From positions 1 through 36,923 of the forward strand of contig JAFGMU010000042.1 in NCBI GenBank assembly GCA_016927395.1: DNA of 36,923 nucleotides. Reading direction: 5' to 3'. The position numbers and the translations under genes were made by a program. Below the pieces are notes generated by a model, which made no database searches, was not told the origin of the DNA, and saw only the letters and a list, made by a program, of their open reading frames with translations. Shown here piece after piece: positions 7,263 to 16,130 of the stretch; positions within the stretch are counted from its first letter, which is position 1, and every line of letters starts with the position of its first letter. Source of the stretch: Alphaproteobacteria bacterium (lineage in GTDB: Bacteria > Pseudomonadota > Alphaproteobacteria > Rs-D84).

Positions 7263-9431
7263 TTATTTGGATTCTTTGCCTGTTTTTTGGTCGATACCAA
7301 CCATACTCATTTTGGTTTTACCACGTTTGTCAGCGCCCAAATATTTTACAAAAACTTTGTCGCCTTCTTTTATTTTGGCTTCTTCGATTTTTTCCATACG
7401 TTTTCCAGTTATTTCAGAAATATGAACCAAAGCTTCGAAACCACCCATGATTTTTACAAACAAACCAAAATCTTTTACTCCGCTGACGACACCTTCATAA
7501 ATTTGACCAACTTCTGGTTCTGCAACAATTGCTTTTATACGTGCAATTGCATCATCAGCCTGCTCTTTGGATGTTGCCATAATTTTGATTGTTCCATCGT
7601 CTGCCAAATCAATTTGTGTATTTGTTTCGCGTGTCATAGCTTGGATAACACTTCCACCCTTACCGATAACTTCACGAATTTTATCTGGATTGATTTTCAT
7701 TGCATATGCCTGTGGGGCGTATTCAGAAACATTATTTCTTGGTGCTTTGATTGCTTTTTCAATCTTACCCAAGATATGCATACGACCGTCTTTTGCCTGC
7801 GATAATGCCTTTTCCATGATTTCAAAAGTAATAGATGTGATTTTAATATCCATCTGCAATGCAGTGATACCACGATCTGTACCAGTTACCTTGAAGTCCA
7901 TATCACCAAGATGATCTTCGTCACCCAAAATATCGGTCAAGACTGCGTAATCATTACCTTCTTTGATTAATCCCATTGCGATACCTGCAACTGGACGTGT
8001 CAATGGAACACCACCGTCCATCATTGCCAATGTGGCACCACAAGTTGTCGCCATAGAAGATGAACCATTTGATTCCAAAATGTCCGATACTATACGAATT
8101 ACATAATCAAATTTTTCACGACTTGGAACCATTGGATGCACTGCACGCCATGCCAAATTTCCATGACCAATTTCACGACGACCTGGGGCCCTTAACATTT
8201 TTGCTTCGCCAACGGAATACCCAGGGAAATTATAGTTCAATATAAAATCTTGTTCTGCAGCACCATCCATCGATTCAATTGGTAATGCGTCTTTTCCGCC
8301 ACCCAATGTCAATGAAACCAAAGCCTGGGTTTCACCGCGTGTAAACAATGCACTGCCGTGTGCGCGTGGTAAAACACCCAATTCAATTTCAATTGGACGA
8401 ACGGTTTTATTATCACGACCATCGATACGTGGTTTACCAGCCAAAATATTACCGCGCATAATGCGTGCAGTTATAGATTCAACTATTTCATATGCCCATG
8501 AATTCAAAGTGCTGGATGCAGTTGTTGTTTCTGGGAACAATTCTGCAATACGGGCCTTGGCACGTGTATGAATTTCCGACAAAGTATCTAAACGCAACAA
8601 TTTTTCTTTTATTCCCAATGCATTTTCAATTTCACCAGTAAACTGTTCAAAATCTTTTTCCATTGCAACGTATTCGGCTGTTTTTTCAGCAACACTCCAT
8701 GCGGCATTGCCAACTTTTTCAGCCAATTCGTTAATTGCATTAATAACTGATTGTTGTGCATCAAAACCGAATTTAACCGCACCCAATGTTACTTTTTCAT
8801 CCAATTCACCAATTTCAGATTCAACCATCAAAACACCGTCTTTGGTTGCAGCAACAACCAAATCCATTTCGGATTCGTCTGTATCTTTTCTGGATGGGTT
8901 CAGTGTGTATTTGCCATCTACGTACCCAACGCGTGCTGCACCAATTGGTCCCTGGAATGGAACACCAGATAATGCCAGCGCAGCTGATGATGCAATTACT
9001 GCCAAAATATCGGGTTGGTTTTTCTTGTCATACGAAAATACCTGGGCAATAATTTGAACTTTGTTTTTGAAAGTTTCTGGAAACAAAGGACGGATTGGAC
9101 GATCAATCAATCTTGAAATCAGTGTTTCTGATATTGTTGATTTTCCTTCGCGGCGATCGCGTGATCCAGGGATACGACCAGCAGATGCAAATTTTTCTTG
9201 GTAATCAACTGTCAGTGGAAAGAAATCCTGACCTTCTACTGCTGTCTTTTCGGCGCAAACAGTGGCCAAAACCATTGTTCCACCCATTGTTGCCATAACA
9301 GCACCATTTGCTTGTTTTGCAAAACGACCTGTTTCCAAACGCAGTGTTTCATCACCGTATGGAATTTCAACATAAACAGGATTATTTAAACCTGCTTTTT
9401 CATCTTTTTTATCAAATAAACCAAATAACAT
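7263..9431 (-). CDS. pnp: polyribonucleotide nucleotidyltransferase (PNPase)
   Basis: Phosphorolytic 3'-5' exoribonuclease, a trimer that degrades mRNA and joins the degradosome. ATG 9431 (MLFGLFDKKDE) gives 722 residues and has GGAG 9 nt upstream. The frame extends 24 codons further upstream, but that part looks like leader. The domains are complete. RNase PH1 covers about 15-230, a helical linker follows, and RNase PH2 covers about 320-560 (GMDFKV-like GDMDFKVTGTDRGITALQMD). A KH domain has GKGG at about 590, and an S1 domain at about 641-712 contains VKDFGLFVKIMGGFEALVHISE. It lies downstream of rpsO as in most proteobacteria but has its own promoter and long leader, consistent with the autoregulation known for pnp. 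Confidence 0.96.
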   Translation of the reverse strand: MLFGLFDKKDEKAGLNNPVYVEIPYGDETLRLETGRFAKQANGAVMATMGGTMVLATVCAEKTAVEGQDFFPLTVDYQEKFASAGRIPGSRDRREGKSTISETLISRLIDRPIRPLFPETFKNKVQIIAQVFSYDKKNQPDILAVIASSAALALSGVPFQGPIGAARVGYVDGKYTLNPSRKDTDESEMDLVVAATKDGVLMVESEIGELDEKVTLGAVKFGFDAQQSVINAINELAEKVGNAAWSVAEKTAEYVAMEKDFEQFTGEIENALGIKEKLLRLDTLSEIHTRAKARIAELFPETTTASSTLNSWAYEIVESITARIMRGNILAGKPRIDGRDNKTVRPIEIELGVLPRAHGSALFTRGETQALVSLTLGGGKDALPIESMDGAAEQDFILNYNFPGYSVGEAKMLRAPGRREIGHGNLAWRAVHPMVPSREKFDYVIRIVSDILESNGSSSMATTCGATLAMMDGGVPLTRPVAGIAMGLIKEGNDYAVLTDILGDEDHLGDMDFKVTGTDRGITALQMDIKITSITFEIMEKALSQAKDGRMHILGKIEKAIKAPRNNVSEYAPQAYAMKINPDKIREVIGKGGSVIQAMTRETNTQIDLADDGTIKIMATSKEQADDAIARIKAIVAEPEVGQIYEGVVSGVKDFGLFVKIMGGFEALVHISEITGKRMEKIEEAKIKEGDKVFVKYLGADKRGKTKMSMVGIDQKTGKESK

Positions 9432-9552
9432 ATTTTTTCTCCATTTGTTATATTCAGCATCAGACCCCATGTCTGTTTTATGTGGAGAAAAATCATTCGT
9501 CATTGCGCTCTGAATAAACGCAAAAAAGAATAATCCTTTCTCCAGCTTTTTG

Positions 9553-9580
9553 ATTATATAGCATATTTAACAGTTTGCAA
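9553..9580 (-). promoter_or_regulatory. pnp promoter
   Basis: Minus strand TTGCAA (9575-9580), 16 bp, TATAAT (9553-9558). It starts immediately after the rpsO terminator. Predicted start is near 9546, so the pnp leader is about 115 nt. pnp is therefore expressed at least partly independently of rpsO. Confidence 0.6.
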
Positions 9581-9581
9581 A

Positions 9582-9608
9582 TAAAAACCCGCACAAGGCG
9601 GGATTTTT
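9582..9608 (-). terminator. rpsO terminator
   Basis: Minus strand CCCGC-loop-GCGGG stem followed by TTTTTATTT. It separates rpsO from the pnp promoter. Confidence 0.75.
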
Positions 9609-9629
9609 ATAAACAAGAAATAAATTATG

Positions 9630-9705
9630 TCCAGCGATTGCGAAGTTTTAATCAAAGGGAGTGTACAATTGTTACATGACCGGCGATTAAAACCAGCAAG
9701 CGTGG
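9630..9705. other. long imperfect hairpin in the rpsO-pnp gap
   Basis: GTTTTAATC (9645-9653) is exactly complementary to GATTAAAAC (9685-9693), a 9-bp stem around a 31-nt loop. Outside it TGC/GCA and CCA/TGG can continue the helix with internal loops. It lies just after the rpsO stop codon and before the rpsO terminator. It may stabilise or process the rpsO 3' end. No convincing protein is coded here. Confidence 0.4.
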
Positions 9706-9712
9706 ATAAAAT

Positions 9713-9985
9713 TTATTTTCTAAGACCCAGTTTCTTAATAAGGTCTTCGTAATCGGCAACACTGTTCTTTTTGATATAAGCCAACAGTTTTTTGCGACGA
9801 TTAACCATCAACAACAAACCACGTTTTGAATGGTTGTCTTTGTGATTAGATTTCATATGTTCTGTCAGATTACGGATACGTTCTGTTAAAACTGCAACCT
9901 GAGATGCAGCAGAACCACCATTATCAACATCAGATATTTTGAACTGGTTAATCAGTTCTGTCTTTTTTGTCTTTGTGACGGACAT
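9713..9985 (-). CDS. rpsO: 30S ribosomal protein uS15
   Basis: Ribosomal protein uS15, which binds 16S rRNA early in small-subunit assembly. At 90 residues it is close to the usual 89 and carries the family signature through [24 protein letters not shown] and [26 protein letters not shown]. It ends with the usual Y..LI..LGLRK tail. ATG 9985 has AAGGA upstream. It follows truB by 12 bp, as in the conserved truB-rpsO-pnp order. Confidence 0.97.
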   Translation of the reverse strand: MSVTKTKKTELINQFKISDVDNGGSAASQVAVLTERIRNLTEHMKSNHKDNHSKRGLLLMVNRRKKLLAYIKKNSVADYEDLIKKLGLRK

Positions 9986-9997
9986 TGTTTTTCCTTT

Positions 9998-10867
9998 TTA
10001 TTTTATTGTTCTTTTTGGCCGCAGTGAACCATTCCCGACCCACCCAATACCAATAAATTTATCATCGGTATAAACACGGTGTGGCCCAGACTCAATCGCT
10101 GCCGCCATTTCGACAAAGCCGCCGTTTTTATAAAAATCAGCGTCCCCATCATTCAGATTCAGAACCGGAATGTCCCCCAGTCCAAAATCAATCGGCTTCA
10201 AATATTCTTCGAAGTCCGCGCCATTATTATACAGATTTTCTAAAAAATCAAGTTTAACAGCATTTTTTATATTAAAACCATTTGTTCTGATACGACGTAT
10301 CATATCAACTGTCGCCAATGTACCACAAAATTCGGCAATATCCCGCGCAAGGCTTCGAACATATGTGCCGACCCCACAAACAACACGAAATGTTGCAGTA
10401 TCAAAATCAACTAATTCCAATTCTTTTATTAAAACCCGGCGTGGTGGTATATCAACCGATATACCATGGCATGCCATTTGATAGGCACGCTGGCCATTTA
10501 CATGAATTGCTGAATATTGTGGTGGAATCTGTTCATATTCCCCAATTAACTTTTCACAGGCACTTATAATTTCGTTACGTGTTGGTGTTTTTCCGCCTGA
10601 TTTTATCTCACGACCCTTGGCATCCAAAGTATCAGTTTGTGTTCCCCATTTGATACTGAATAAATATTCTTTGATTTTATCCGATTCCAAATAAGGAATC
10701 ATCTTGGTTGCCTGACCCAGAGCAAGCGGCAGTAACCCAGACGCCATCGGATCCAATGTTCCAATATGCCCAAATGTCTTTGCACCAAACATTCGCGCAA
10801 CACGCCCCCCAGCACCGCGACTGCTGATTCCAGATGGCTTATCCAAAATTATCCATCCATCAACCAT
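9998..10867 (-). CDS. truB: tRNA pseudouridine(55) synthase TruB
   Basis: Makes pseudouridine 55 in the T-loop of nearly all tRNAs. The 289-residue protein begins with the family opening (WIILDKPSGISSRGA). It holds the catalytic aspartate in GHIGTLDPMASGLLPLALGQATK (Asp about residue 40), the Y..SIKWG.QTDTLD segment and the RVYELELVD-like region (RVLIKELELVDFD). The GTYVRSLARDI motif is also present. A C-terminal PUA-like region is short. The start codon shares one base with the mutS stop (TAATG), so the genes are coupled. Linkage to rpsO is conserved, but here truB sits behind mutS rather than infB-rbfA. Confidence 0.95.
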   Translation of the reverse strand: MVDGWIILDKPSGISSRGAGGRVARMFGAKTFGHIGTLDPMASGLLPLALGQATKMIPYLESDKIKEYLFSIKWGTQTDTLDAKGREIKSGGKTPTRNEIISACEKLIGEYEQIPPQYSAIHVNGQRAYQMACHGISVDIPPRRVLIKELELVDFDTATFRVVCGVGTYVRSLARDIAEFCGTLATVDMIRRIRTNGFNIKNAVKLDFLENLYNNGADFEEYLKPIDFGLGDIPVLNLNDGDADFYKNGGFVEMAAAIESGPHRVYTDDKFIGIGWVGNGSLRPKRTIK

Positions 10868-13461
10868 TATTCCCCAAACAATGAAAGTTGTTTTTTCTTT
10901 GCCGGTGCGGAAACTTTTTCTTCCGCTGGTTTTACACCTGGTTCGTCGATTATTTGATTTATTTTTTCTGCGGCGACTGTTTCCACAACAACATTATCTT
11001 CGGTTACAATATCCATTTGTGGAAATATTACTGACTTTGATTCTAATCCTTCCAATACTTGCTGGGCACGCATTACAACAGATCTTGGAATTCCTGCCAT
11101 TTGTGCAACATGTATTCCATACGAACGATTCGCAACACCGGGCACTATTTTGTGCATAAAGATTATTTCGTTATTATGTTCACGAACATCAATTGTCAAA
11201 CATTGAACACCCGATAAACCATCATTTCCAACCAAATGTGTCAGTTCGTGATAGTGTGTTGCAAATAATGTTCTGGGTTTCATCTTATCCAAAAATTCCA
11301 AAACTGCCTGGGCAATTGCCATACCGTCATAAGTTGCAGTTCCGCGTCCAATTTCATCAAAAATTATAAAAGATTTATTTGTTGCGCGATTCAAAATATT
11401 TGCTGTTTCAACCATTTCAACCATGAATGTTGATTGACCAGCCGCCAAATTATCAGATGCACCAACACGACTGAACAATTGGTCACAAACACCCAAAACA
11501 GCACTGTTTGCAGGAACAAAGGAACCCAAATGTGCCAGAACAACAATCAATGCATTCTGACGCAAGTATGTTGATTTTCCAGCCATATTAGGTCCGGTCA
11601 ACAATGCAATTGATTTGGAATCTAAATTACAATCATTTTTAACAAACTGGTCCCCCCTATCATGTAAAACAGATTCGATAACCGGATGACGACCACCAAC
11701 AATATCAAATTCGGTTGCATCTGTTACATTTGGTCTGACCCATGAATAATCATTTGCACATGCGGCAAGCGAATACCAAACATCCGCGTCCGCAATCAAT
11801 TCAGATGTATTTAATAAATCATCAGATATGCCACGAATTTCATCTATTAAACCTGCAACAATATCATTTTCGATTCCGCTGGCCTTTTCAGCAGCACTGC
11901 GAACATTATTATCCAAATCAATTAACTTGGATGTTGTAAAACGCATATTTCCAGCCATTGTTTGGCGATGAATAAATCCATTTTCTGGTTTCATCATAAT
12001 GTCTGCACGGGCGGATGGAACTTCTATAAAATATCCCAGAATATTGTTATATTTTATTTTAAGCGTATTTATTCCAGTTTTGTTTATGTATTCAGATTGC
12101 AAACTTGCAATTGTATCGCGCGCACCGTTTGCCAATTCTTTCATATTATCCAGTGATGGATCGAATCCTGTTCGAATCACGCCGCCATCACGGAAAAATG
12201 TTGGTAATTCATCATTCAATGCGAACTTTAATTTCCCAGCAAAAGAATCATGTGTTTTTATTTGTGAAAACCTGGCAACCATTTCAGAATCCAATCTGGA
12301 GCCAACTGATTTTGCATTTGGAATCATAACTAAAAAATCAGAAACATTTCTAATATCACGTGGCGTTCCACGACCAGATAGCAAACGTGACAAACTGCGA
12401 CCGACATCTGGTACACGTGATAACATTTGTGCCAACAAACCAGTAACTTCCAAATTTAAAATCAAATGACCAATATGTTCCTGGCGACGACGGATTTCAC
12501 CAATATCTGACGACAAAGTTCGCAAATAAGCACGCAAACGACGCGCCCCAGCTGCGGTTTTTGTTTTATCCAAAACATCAATTAAACACGCCCCACCATC
12601 GTTTATCGCAGAATCAATTTCCAAGCTTTTCCAAGTTGCAGAATCAATAAGAAGTTGTTTACCACCACCCAAATTATAAGGGGTGCGAAAAACAATACTT
12701 GCACCGCGTTGTGTGTTAAACAAATAACCTGCCAGCAAAGCAATCGCACTGTCGGCAAGTTTGTATTCCGATTCATTATTATAATGATGTCCAGCAATGG
12801 TTTGACCAAAAACCCTGGAAACTATTTGATCAATATCCACCCGATTATATAATTTTTCATAAACGGGCGCTGTTTTGAACACGTCACGAATACGCAAAAT
12901 ATCGCGCTGTTCAGCAATGTTTTCAGGATAAATTATTTCGGCTGGGTTAATGCGCACCATATCGTCGATAATATTTTCTGATTTTCCCAGAAAAAATTCC
13001 CCAGTTGAAATATCACAACCTGCAATATCAAAACCGCCCGATTTATTAAGTGCAACCGCAACCAAGAAATTTGATTTTTTCGGACTTAATAAATTTTCAT
13101 CGGTCAGTGTACCGGGGGTCAGAACACGAATAACTTTTCTTTCTATGAATTTTCGACCCTGAGCCTTGGCCTGGGCTGGGGTTTCCATTTGTTCAACCAG
13201 CGCAACTTTGAACCCTTCGCGGACCAAGCGACCAAAATAATTATCCGCCGCATGCCATGGAATCCCACACATTGGTATATCTTCGCCATCACCATCTGTT
13301 CCACGTTGGGTTAAAACCAAACCCAAAACATGACTGATTGTTTTTGCATCTTCGAAAAAAGCTTCATAAAAATCACCCAGACGGAACATTAACAATGCAT
13401 CCGGATTTTCGGATTTCATATCCACGTACTGCTGCATAACAGGTGTAAGTTTTTGGCTCAA
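10867..13461 (-). CDS. mutS: DNA mismatch repair protein MutS
   Basis: Mismatch-recognition ATPase. The 864-residue protein has the mismatch-binding F-x-E motif (GDFYEAF, residues 31-33), connector, lever and clamp domains. The ATPase has Walker A (TGPNMAGKS, about 622), Walker B (FIIFDEIGRGTATYDG) and the ATHYHELT switch. The C-terminus ends KKKQLSLFGE; QLSLF matches the sliding-clamp (DnaN) binding motif. The start is TTG 13461, preceded by GGGGG. It keeps the conserved KLTPVMQQY segment, which an internal ATG at about codon 9 would lose. No mutL is in view. Follows xseB by 16 bp. Confidence 0.96.
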   Translation of the reverse strand: MSQKLTPVMQQYVDMKSENPDALLMFRLGDFYEAFFEDAKTISHVLGLVLTQRGTDGDGEDIPMCGIPWHAADNYFGRLVREGFKVALVEQMETPAQAKAQGRKFIERKVIRVLTPGTLTDENLLSPKKSNFLVAVALNKSGGFDIAGCDISTGEFFLGKSENIIDDMVRINPAEIIYPENIAEQRDILRIRDVFKTAPVYEKLYNRVDIDQIVSRVFGQTIAGHHYNNESEYKLADSAIALLAGYLFNTQRGASIVFRTPYNLGGGKQLLIDSATWKSLEIDSAINDGGACLIDVLDKTKTAAGARRLRAYLRTLSSDIGEIRRRQEHIGHLILNLEVTGLLAQMLSRVPDVGRSLSRLLSGRGTPRDIRNVSDFLVMIPNAKSVGSRLDSEMVARFSQIKTHDSFAGKLKFALNDELPTFFRDGGVIRTGFDPSLDNMKELANGARDTIASLQSEYINKTGINTLKIKYNNILGYFIEVPSARADIMMKPENGFIHRQTMAGNMRFTTSKLIDLDNNVRSAAEKASGIENDIVAGLIDEIRGISDDLLNTSELIADADVWYSLAACANDYSWVRPNVTDATEFDIVGGRHPVIESVLHDRGDQFVKNDCNLDSKSIALLTGPNMAGKSTYLRQNALIVVLAHLGSFVPANSAVLGVCDQLFSRVGASDNLAAGQSTFMVEMVETANILNRATNKSFIIFDEIGRGTATYDGMAIAQAVLEFLDKMKPRTLFATHYHELTHLVGNDGLSGVQCLTIDVREHNNEIIFMHKIVPGVANRSYGIHVAQMAGIPRSVVMRAQQVLEGLESKSVIFPQMDIVTEDNVVVETVAAEKINQIIDEPGVKPAEEKVSAPAKKKQLSLFGE

Positions 13462-13477
13462 AATATGCCCCCAAATA

Positions 13478-13693
13478 TTATTTATCGGAATTGGCGATTG
13501 TTGATATCTTCAATTCAGCTTCTTTTAAAACTTGTTCACAATAAGCTTTCAATTTTATACCTTTTTCATAAGCAGCAACTGATTCAGCCAGTGGCATACT
13601 GCCATCTTCCATTTTTTTAACAATTTCTGTTAATTGCTTGTAAGCTTCTTCAAACGACAGCTTTGTTTCATTTGTTGATTTTTCTTCTTTCAT
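13478..13693 (-). CDS. xseB: exodeoxyribonuclease VII small subunit
   Basis: Small subunit of exonuclease VII, which degrades single-stranded DNA with XseA. The 71 residues contain the whole family core: LSFEEAYKQLTEIVKKMEDG, then the conserved LAESVAAYEKGIKLKAYCEQVL helix. I chose ATG 13693 (MKEEKSTN); the frame extends to a TTG six codons upstream. xseA is not in the window. It opens a transcript with mutS and truB from the promoter at 13717-13745. Confidence 0.9.
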   Translation of the reverse strand: MKEEKSTNETKLSFEEAYKQLTEIVKKMEDGSMPLAESVAAYEKGIKLKAYCEQVLKEAELKISTIANSDK

Positions 13694-13716
13694 ATTAAAT
13701 ACCTTTTTCAAAGCTA

Positions 13717-13745
13717 AGACTACAAAATAAAAATCAAAAAATCAA
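13717..13745 (-). promoter_or_regulatory. promoter of xseB-mutS-truB-rpsO
   Basis: Minus strand TTGATT (13740-13745), 17 bp, TAGTCT (13717-13722). It sits just after the mreB terminator. Leader about 20 nt. Confidence 0.5.
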
Positions 13746-13756
13746 CACAGAACCGT

Positions 13757-13784
13757 ATAAAAAAACCGCCAAAAGGCGGCTTTT
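13757..13784 (-). terminator. mreB terminator
   Basis: Minus strand GCCGCC-TTTT-GGCGGT stem, then seven Ts. It ends a transcript containing mreB alone. Confidence 0.85.
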
Positions 13785-13797
13785 ATAAATTAAATTA

Positions 13798-14859
<1,062 letters not shown>

Positions 14860-14873
14860 TCATAATTCATTGC

Positions 14874-14902
14874 ACTATAAAACCTTATATTTGAAAAATC
14901 AA
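14874..14902 (-). promoter_or_regulatory. mreB promoter
   Basis: Minus strand TTGATT (14897-14902), 17 bp, TATAGT (14874-14879). Leader about 20-25 nt with a clear GGAG site. Divergent from the rnpA promoter. Confidence 0.65.
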
Positions 14903-14952
14903 GAGACGGTTATACTAAAAATACTCTTTTTTATTTGCTTATGACATAAATC

Positions 14953-14961
14953 TGGTATGAT
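14953..14961 (+). promoter_or_regulatory. extended -10 promoter of rnpA-yidD
   Basis: TG-G-TATGAT (TG at 14953, -10 at 14956-14961). The -35 side is weak (TTGCTT, only 15 bp away). Seven bases separate the -10 from ATG 14969, so the message should begin at or next to the start codon. No Shine-Dalgarno is present. Confidence 0.45.
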
Positions 14962-14968
14962 TAGCATC

Positions 14969-15304
14969 ATGAGAAACACTATAAAAAAACACAGTGACTT
15001 TATTATGGATGAAACTTGTGCGACATTCAAGACACCATTATTCATAGCCAAGGCACGTAAAACTATATTTCCAGGTGACGCACGTTTTGGATTGGTTGCT
15101 GCGAAAAAAACCTTTAAATTGGCGGTCCACAGAAACCGTGCAAAACGTCTTTTACGTGCATGGTTAATTGAAAATCAAAATATTTTGAACCCTGAACTGG
15201 ATTATGTTTTTATTGCCAGGGCATCTATTTTAGAATCTTCCAAGGAAAATGGGGTTATACAAATAAAGTCTGCACTAATGTCTTTGGACAATAAAAATGA
15301 CTAA
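14969..15304 (+). CDS. rnpA: ribonuclease P protein component
   Basis: Protein subunit of RNase P, which removes tRNA 5' leaders. The 111-residue protein has the family pattern KKHSDF near the start, then [29 protein letters not shown], which contains the RNR motif (residues about 56-65), and a typical Y.FIAR strand later. I chose ATG 14969 (MRNTIKKH) over the upstream ATG 14957, because the latter overlaps the -10 box. It overlaps yidD by 8 bp. rpmH, its usual upstream partner, is absent. Confidence 0.9.
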   Translation: MRNTIKKHSDFIMDETCATFKTPLFIAKARKTIFPGDARFGLVAAKKTFKLAVHRNRAKRLLRAWLIENQNILNPELDYVFIARASILESSKENGVIQIKSALMSLDNKND

Positions 15305-15548
15305 TAAAAAAACAAATCCTGCTTTATATTCGATTCGTAAATTTGCACTTATTCTTATAAAAGTTTATCAGGTTTTAATTTCACCCTTTACTGGTGGACG
15401 TGCAGTTTGTCGTTTTACACCAACCTGCAGCGAGTACACCAAACAGGCCATTGAAAAGCACGGGATAATTCGCGGTGGTTGGTTGGGAATAAAAAGAATT
15501 TCGCGTTGTCGTCCAGGCGGTGGTTTCGGTTATGACCCTGTCCCTTGA
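15297..15548 (+). CDS. yidD: membrane protein insertion efficiency factor YidD
   Basis: Small YidD-family protein, thought to assist YidC-dependent membrane insertion. The 83 residues include an amphipathic N-terminal helix ([19 protein letters not shown]), the conserved [17 protein letters not shown] and [17 protein letters not shown]. The two cysteine motifs and the PGG-GYDPVP end are diagnostic. Translation is coupled to rnpA. yidC, normally next, is missing: accB follows. The stop codon lies inside the -35 box of the accB promoter. Confidence 0.94.
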   Translation: MTNKKTNPALYSIRKFALILIKVYQVLISPFTGGRAVCRFTPTCSEYTKQAIEKHGIIRGGWLGIKRISRCRPGGGFGYDPVP

Positions 15549-15572
15549 CATCGCTCTTGGTTATGCTAGAAT
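15545..15572 (+). promoter_or_regulatory. accB promoter
   Basis: Consensus TTGACA (15545-15550), 16 bp, TAGAAT (15567-15572). The TGA of the -35 box is the yidD stop codon. Leader about 25 nt with AAGGA before ATG 15604. The best-matching promoter in the window. Confidence 0.75.
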
Positions 15573-15603
15573 TAGCGCTGCACTATTTAAAAGGATATAA
15601 AAT

Positions 15604-16056
15604 ATGTCATCTTTTCGCTCTACTGTTGAATCCATGTCAAAAATTATGGATGAAATGGGTATAACAGAATTGGATCTGGAAAGACAGTTTTTGTTTGGGG
15701 TATATCGCAAACATATCCATCTGTCTAAACAAAACAACGTTGCTGCTGCAACAATGCCTAATTTCCCAACAGCTGCCCCAATCAAGGCAAATATCGAAGC
15801 TGAAACTGATAAAACAATCAGCGGATTCGCTTTGAAATCCCCGATGGTTGGCGTTGCATACTTGGCACCAGAACCAGGTGCAAAACCATTTACATCTGTT
15901 GGTGCACAAATCAAAGCTGGCGATACTGTTGCTTTAATAGAAGCTATGAAAACGTTTAACCCAATTAAATCTGACCGTAACGGTATTGTAAAAGAAATAT
16001 TAGTTACAGACAGTCAGGCTGTTGAGTTTGACCAACCTTTGATTATCATAGAATAA
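15604..16056 (+). CDS. accB: acetyl-CoA carboxylase biotin carboxyl carrier protein
   Basis: Carries the biotin group that shuttles carboxylate from AccC to AccAD in the first step of fatty-acid synthesis. The 150-residue protein has an N-terminal helix region (KIMDEMGITELDLER). A variable linker follows, then the lipoyl/biotinyl domain (about 75-150) with the biotinylated lysine in EAMKTFNPIKSD (about residue 117). A conserved thumb-like insert (PGAKPFTSVGAQIKAGD) precedes it. Length is normal. accC lies 75 bp downstream. Confidence 0.95.
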   Translation: MSSFRSTVESMSKIMDEMGITELDLERQFLFGVYRKHIHLSKQNNVAAATMPNFPTAAPIKANIEAETDKTISGFALKSPMVGVAYLAPEPGAKPFTSVGAQIKAGDTVALIEAMKTFNPIKSDRNGIVKEILVTDSQAVEFDQPLIIIE

Positions 16057-16061
16057 CATTT

Positions 16062-16112
16062 AAGAGGAAAGTGAACATAAGAAAAAGCTGATTTTAAGGC
16101 TTTTTTCTTTTG
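16062..16112 (+). promoter_or_regulatory. unexplained Shine-Dalgarno and terminator-like hairpin between accB and accC
   Basis: AAGAGGA (16062-16068) is a strong ribosome site but precedes only a six-codon frame (GTG 16071 to TGA 16091), with poor spacing. It is followed by a stem (AAGAAAAAGC, 16079-16088; GCTTTTTTCTT, 16099-16109, one bulge) that ends in a T-run. It could attenuate accC relative to accB. It could equally be inert. Confidence 0.3.
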
Positions 16113-16130
16113 CAATCGCTTTTGAAAAAA

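Noticed and set aside
7287-7805. 172-residue plus-strand ORF over pnp
   Set aside because: Cys/Phe-rich shadow of the pnp coding strand, with no domain; pnp is unambiguous.
9432-9503. 24-residue N-terminal extension of PNPase
   Set aside because: A GGAG-preceded ATG lies at 9431, and the extra residues do not resemble PNPase.
9627-9752. 41-codon plus-strand ORF in the rpsO-pnp gap
   Set aside because: No good ribosome site; it runs antisense into rpsO and lies on a stem-loop. More likely chance.
15561-15914. 117-residue minus-strand ORF over accB
   Set aside because: Antisense shadow; accB has a consensus promoter, ribosome site and biotin motif.
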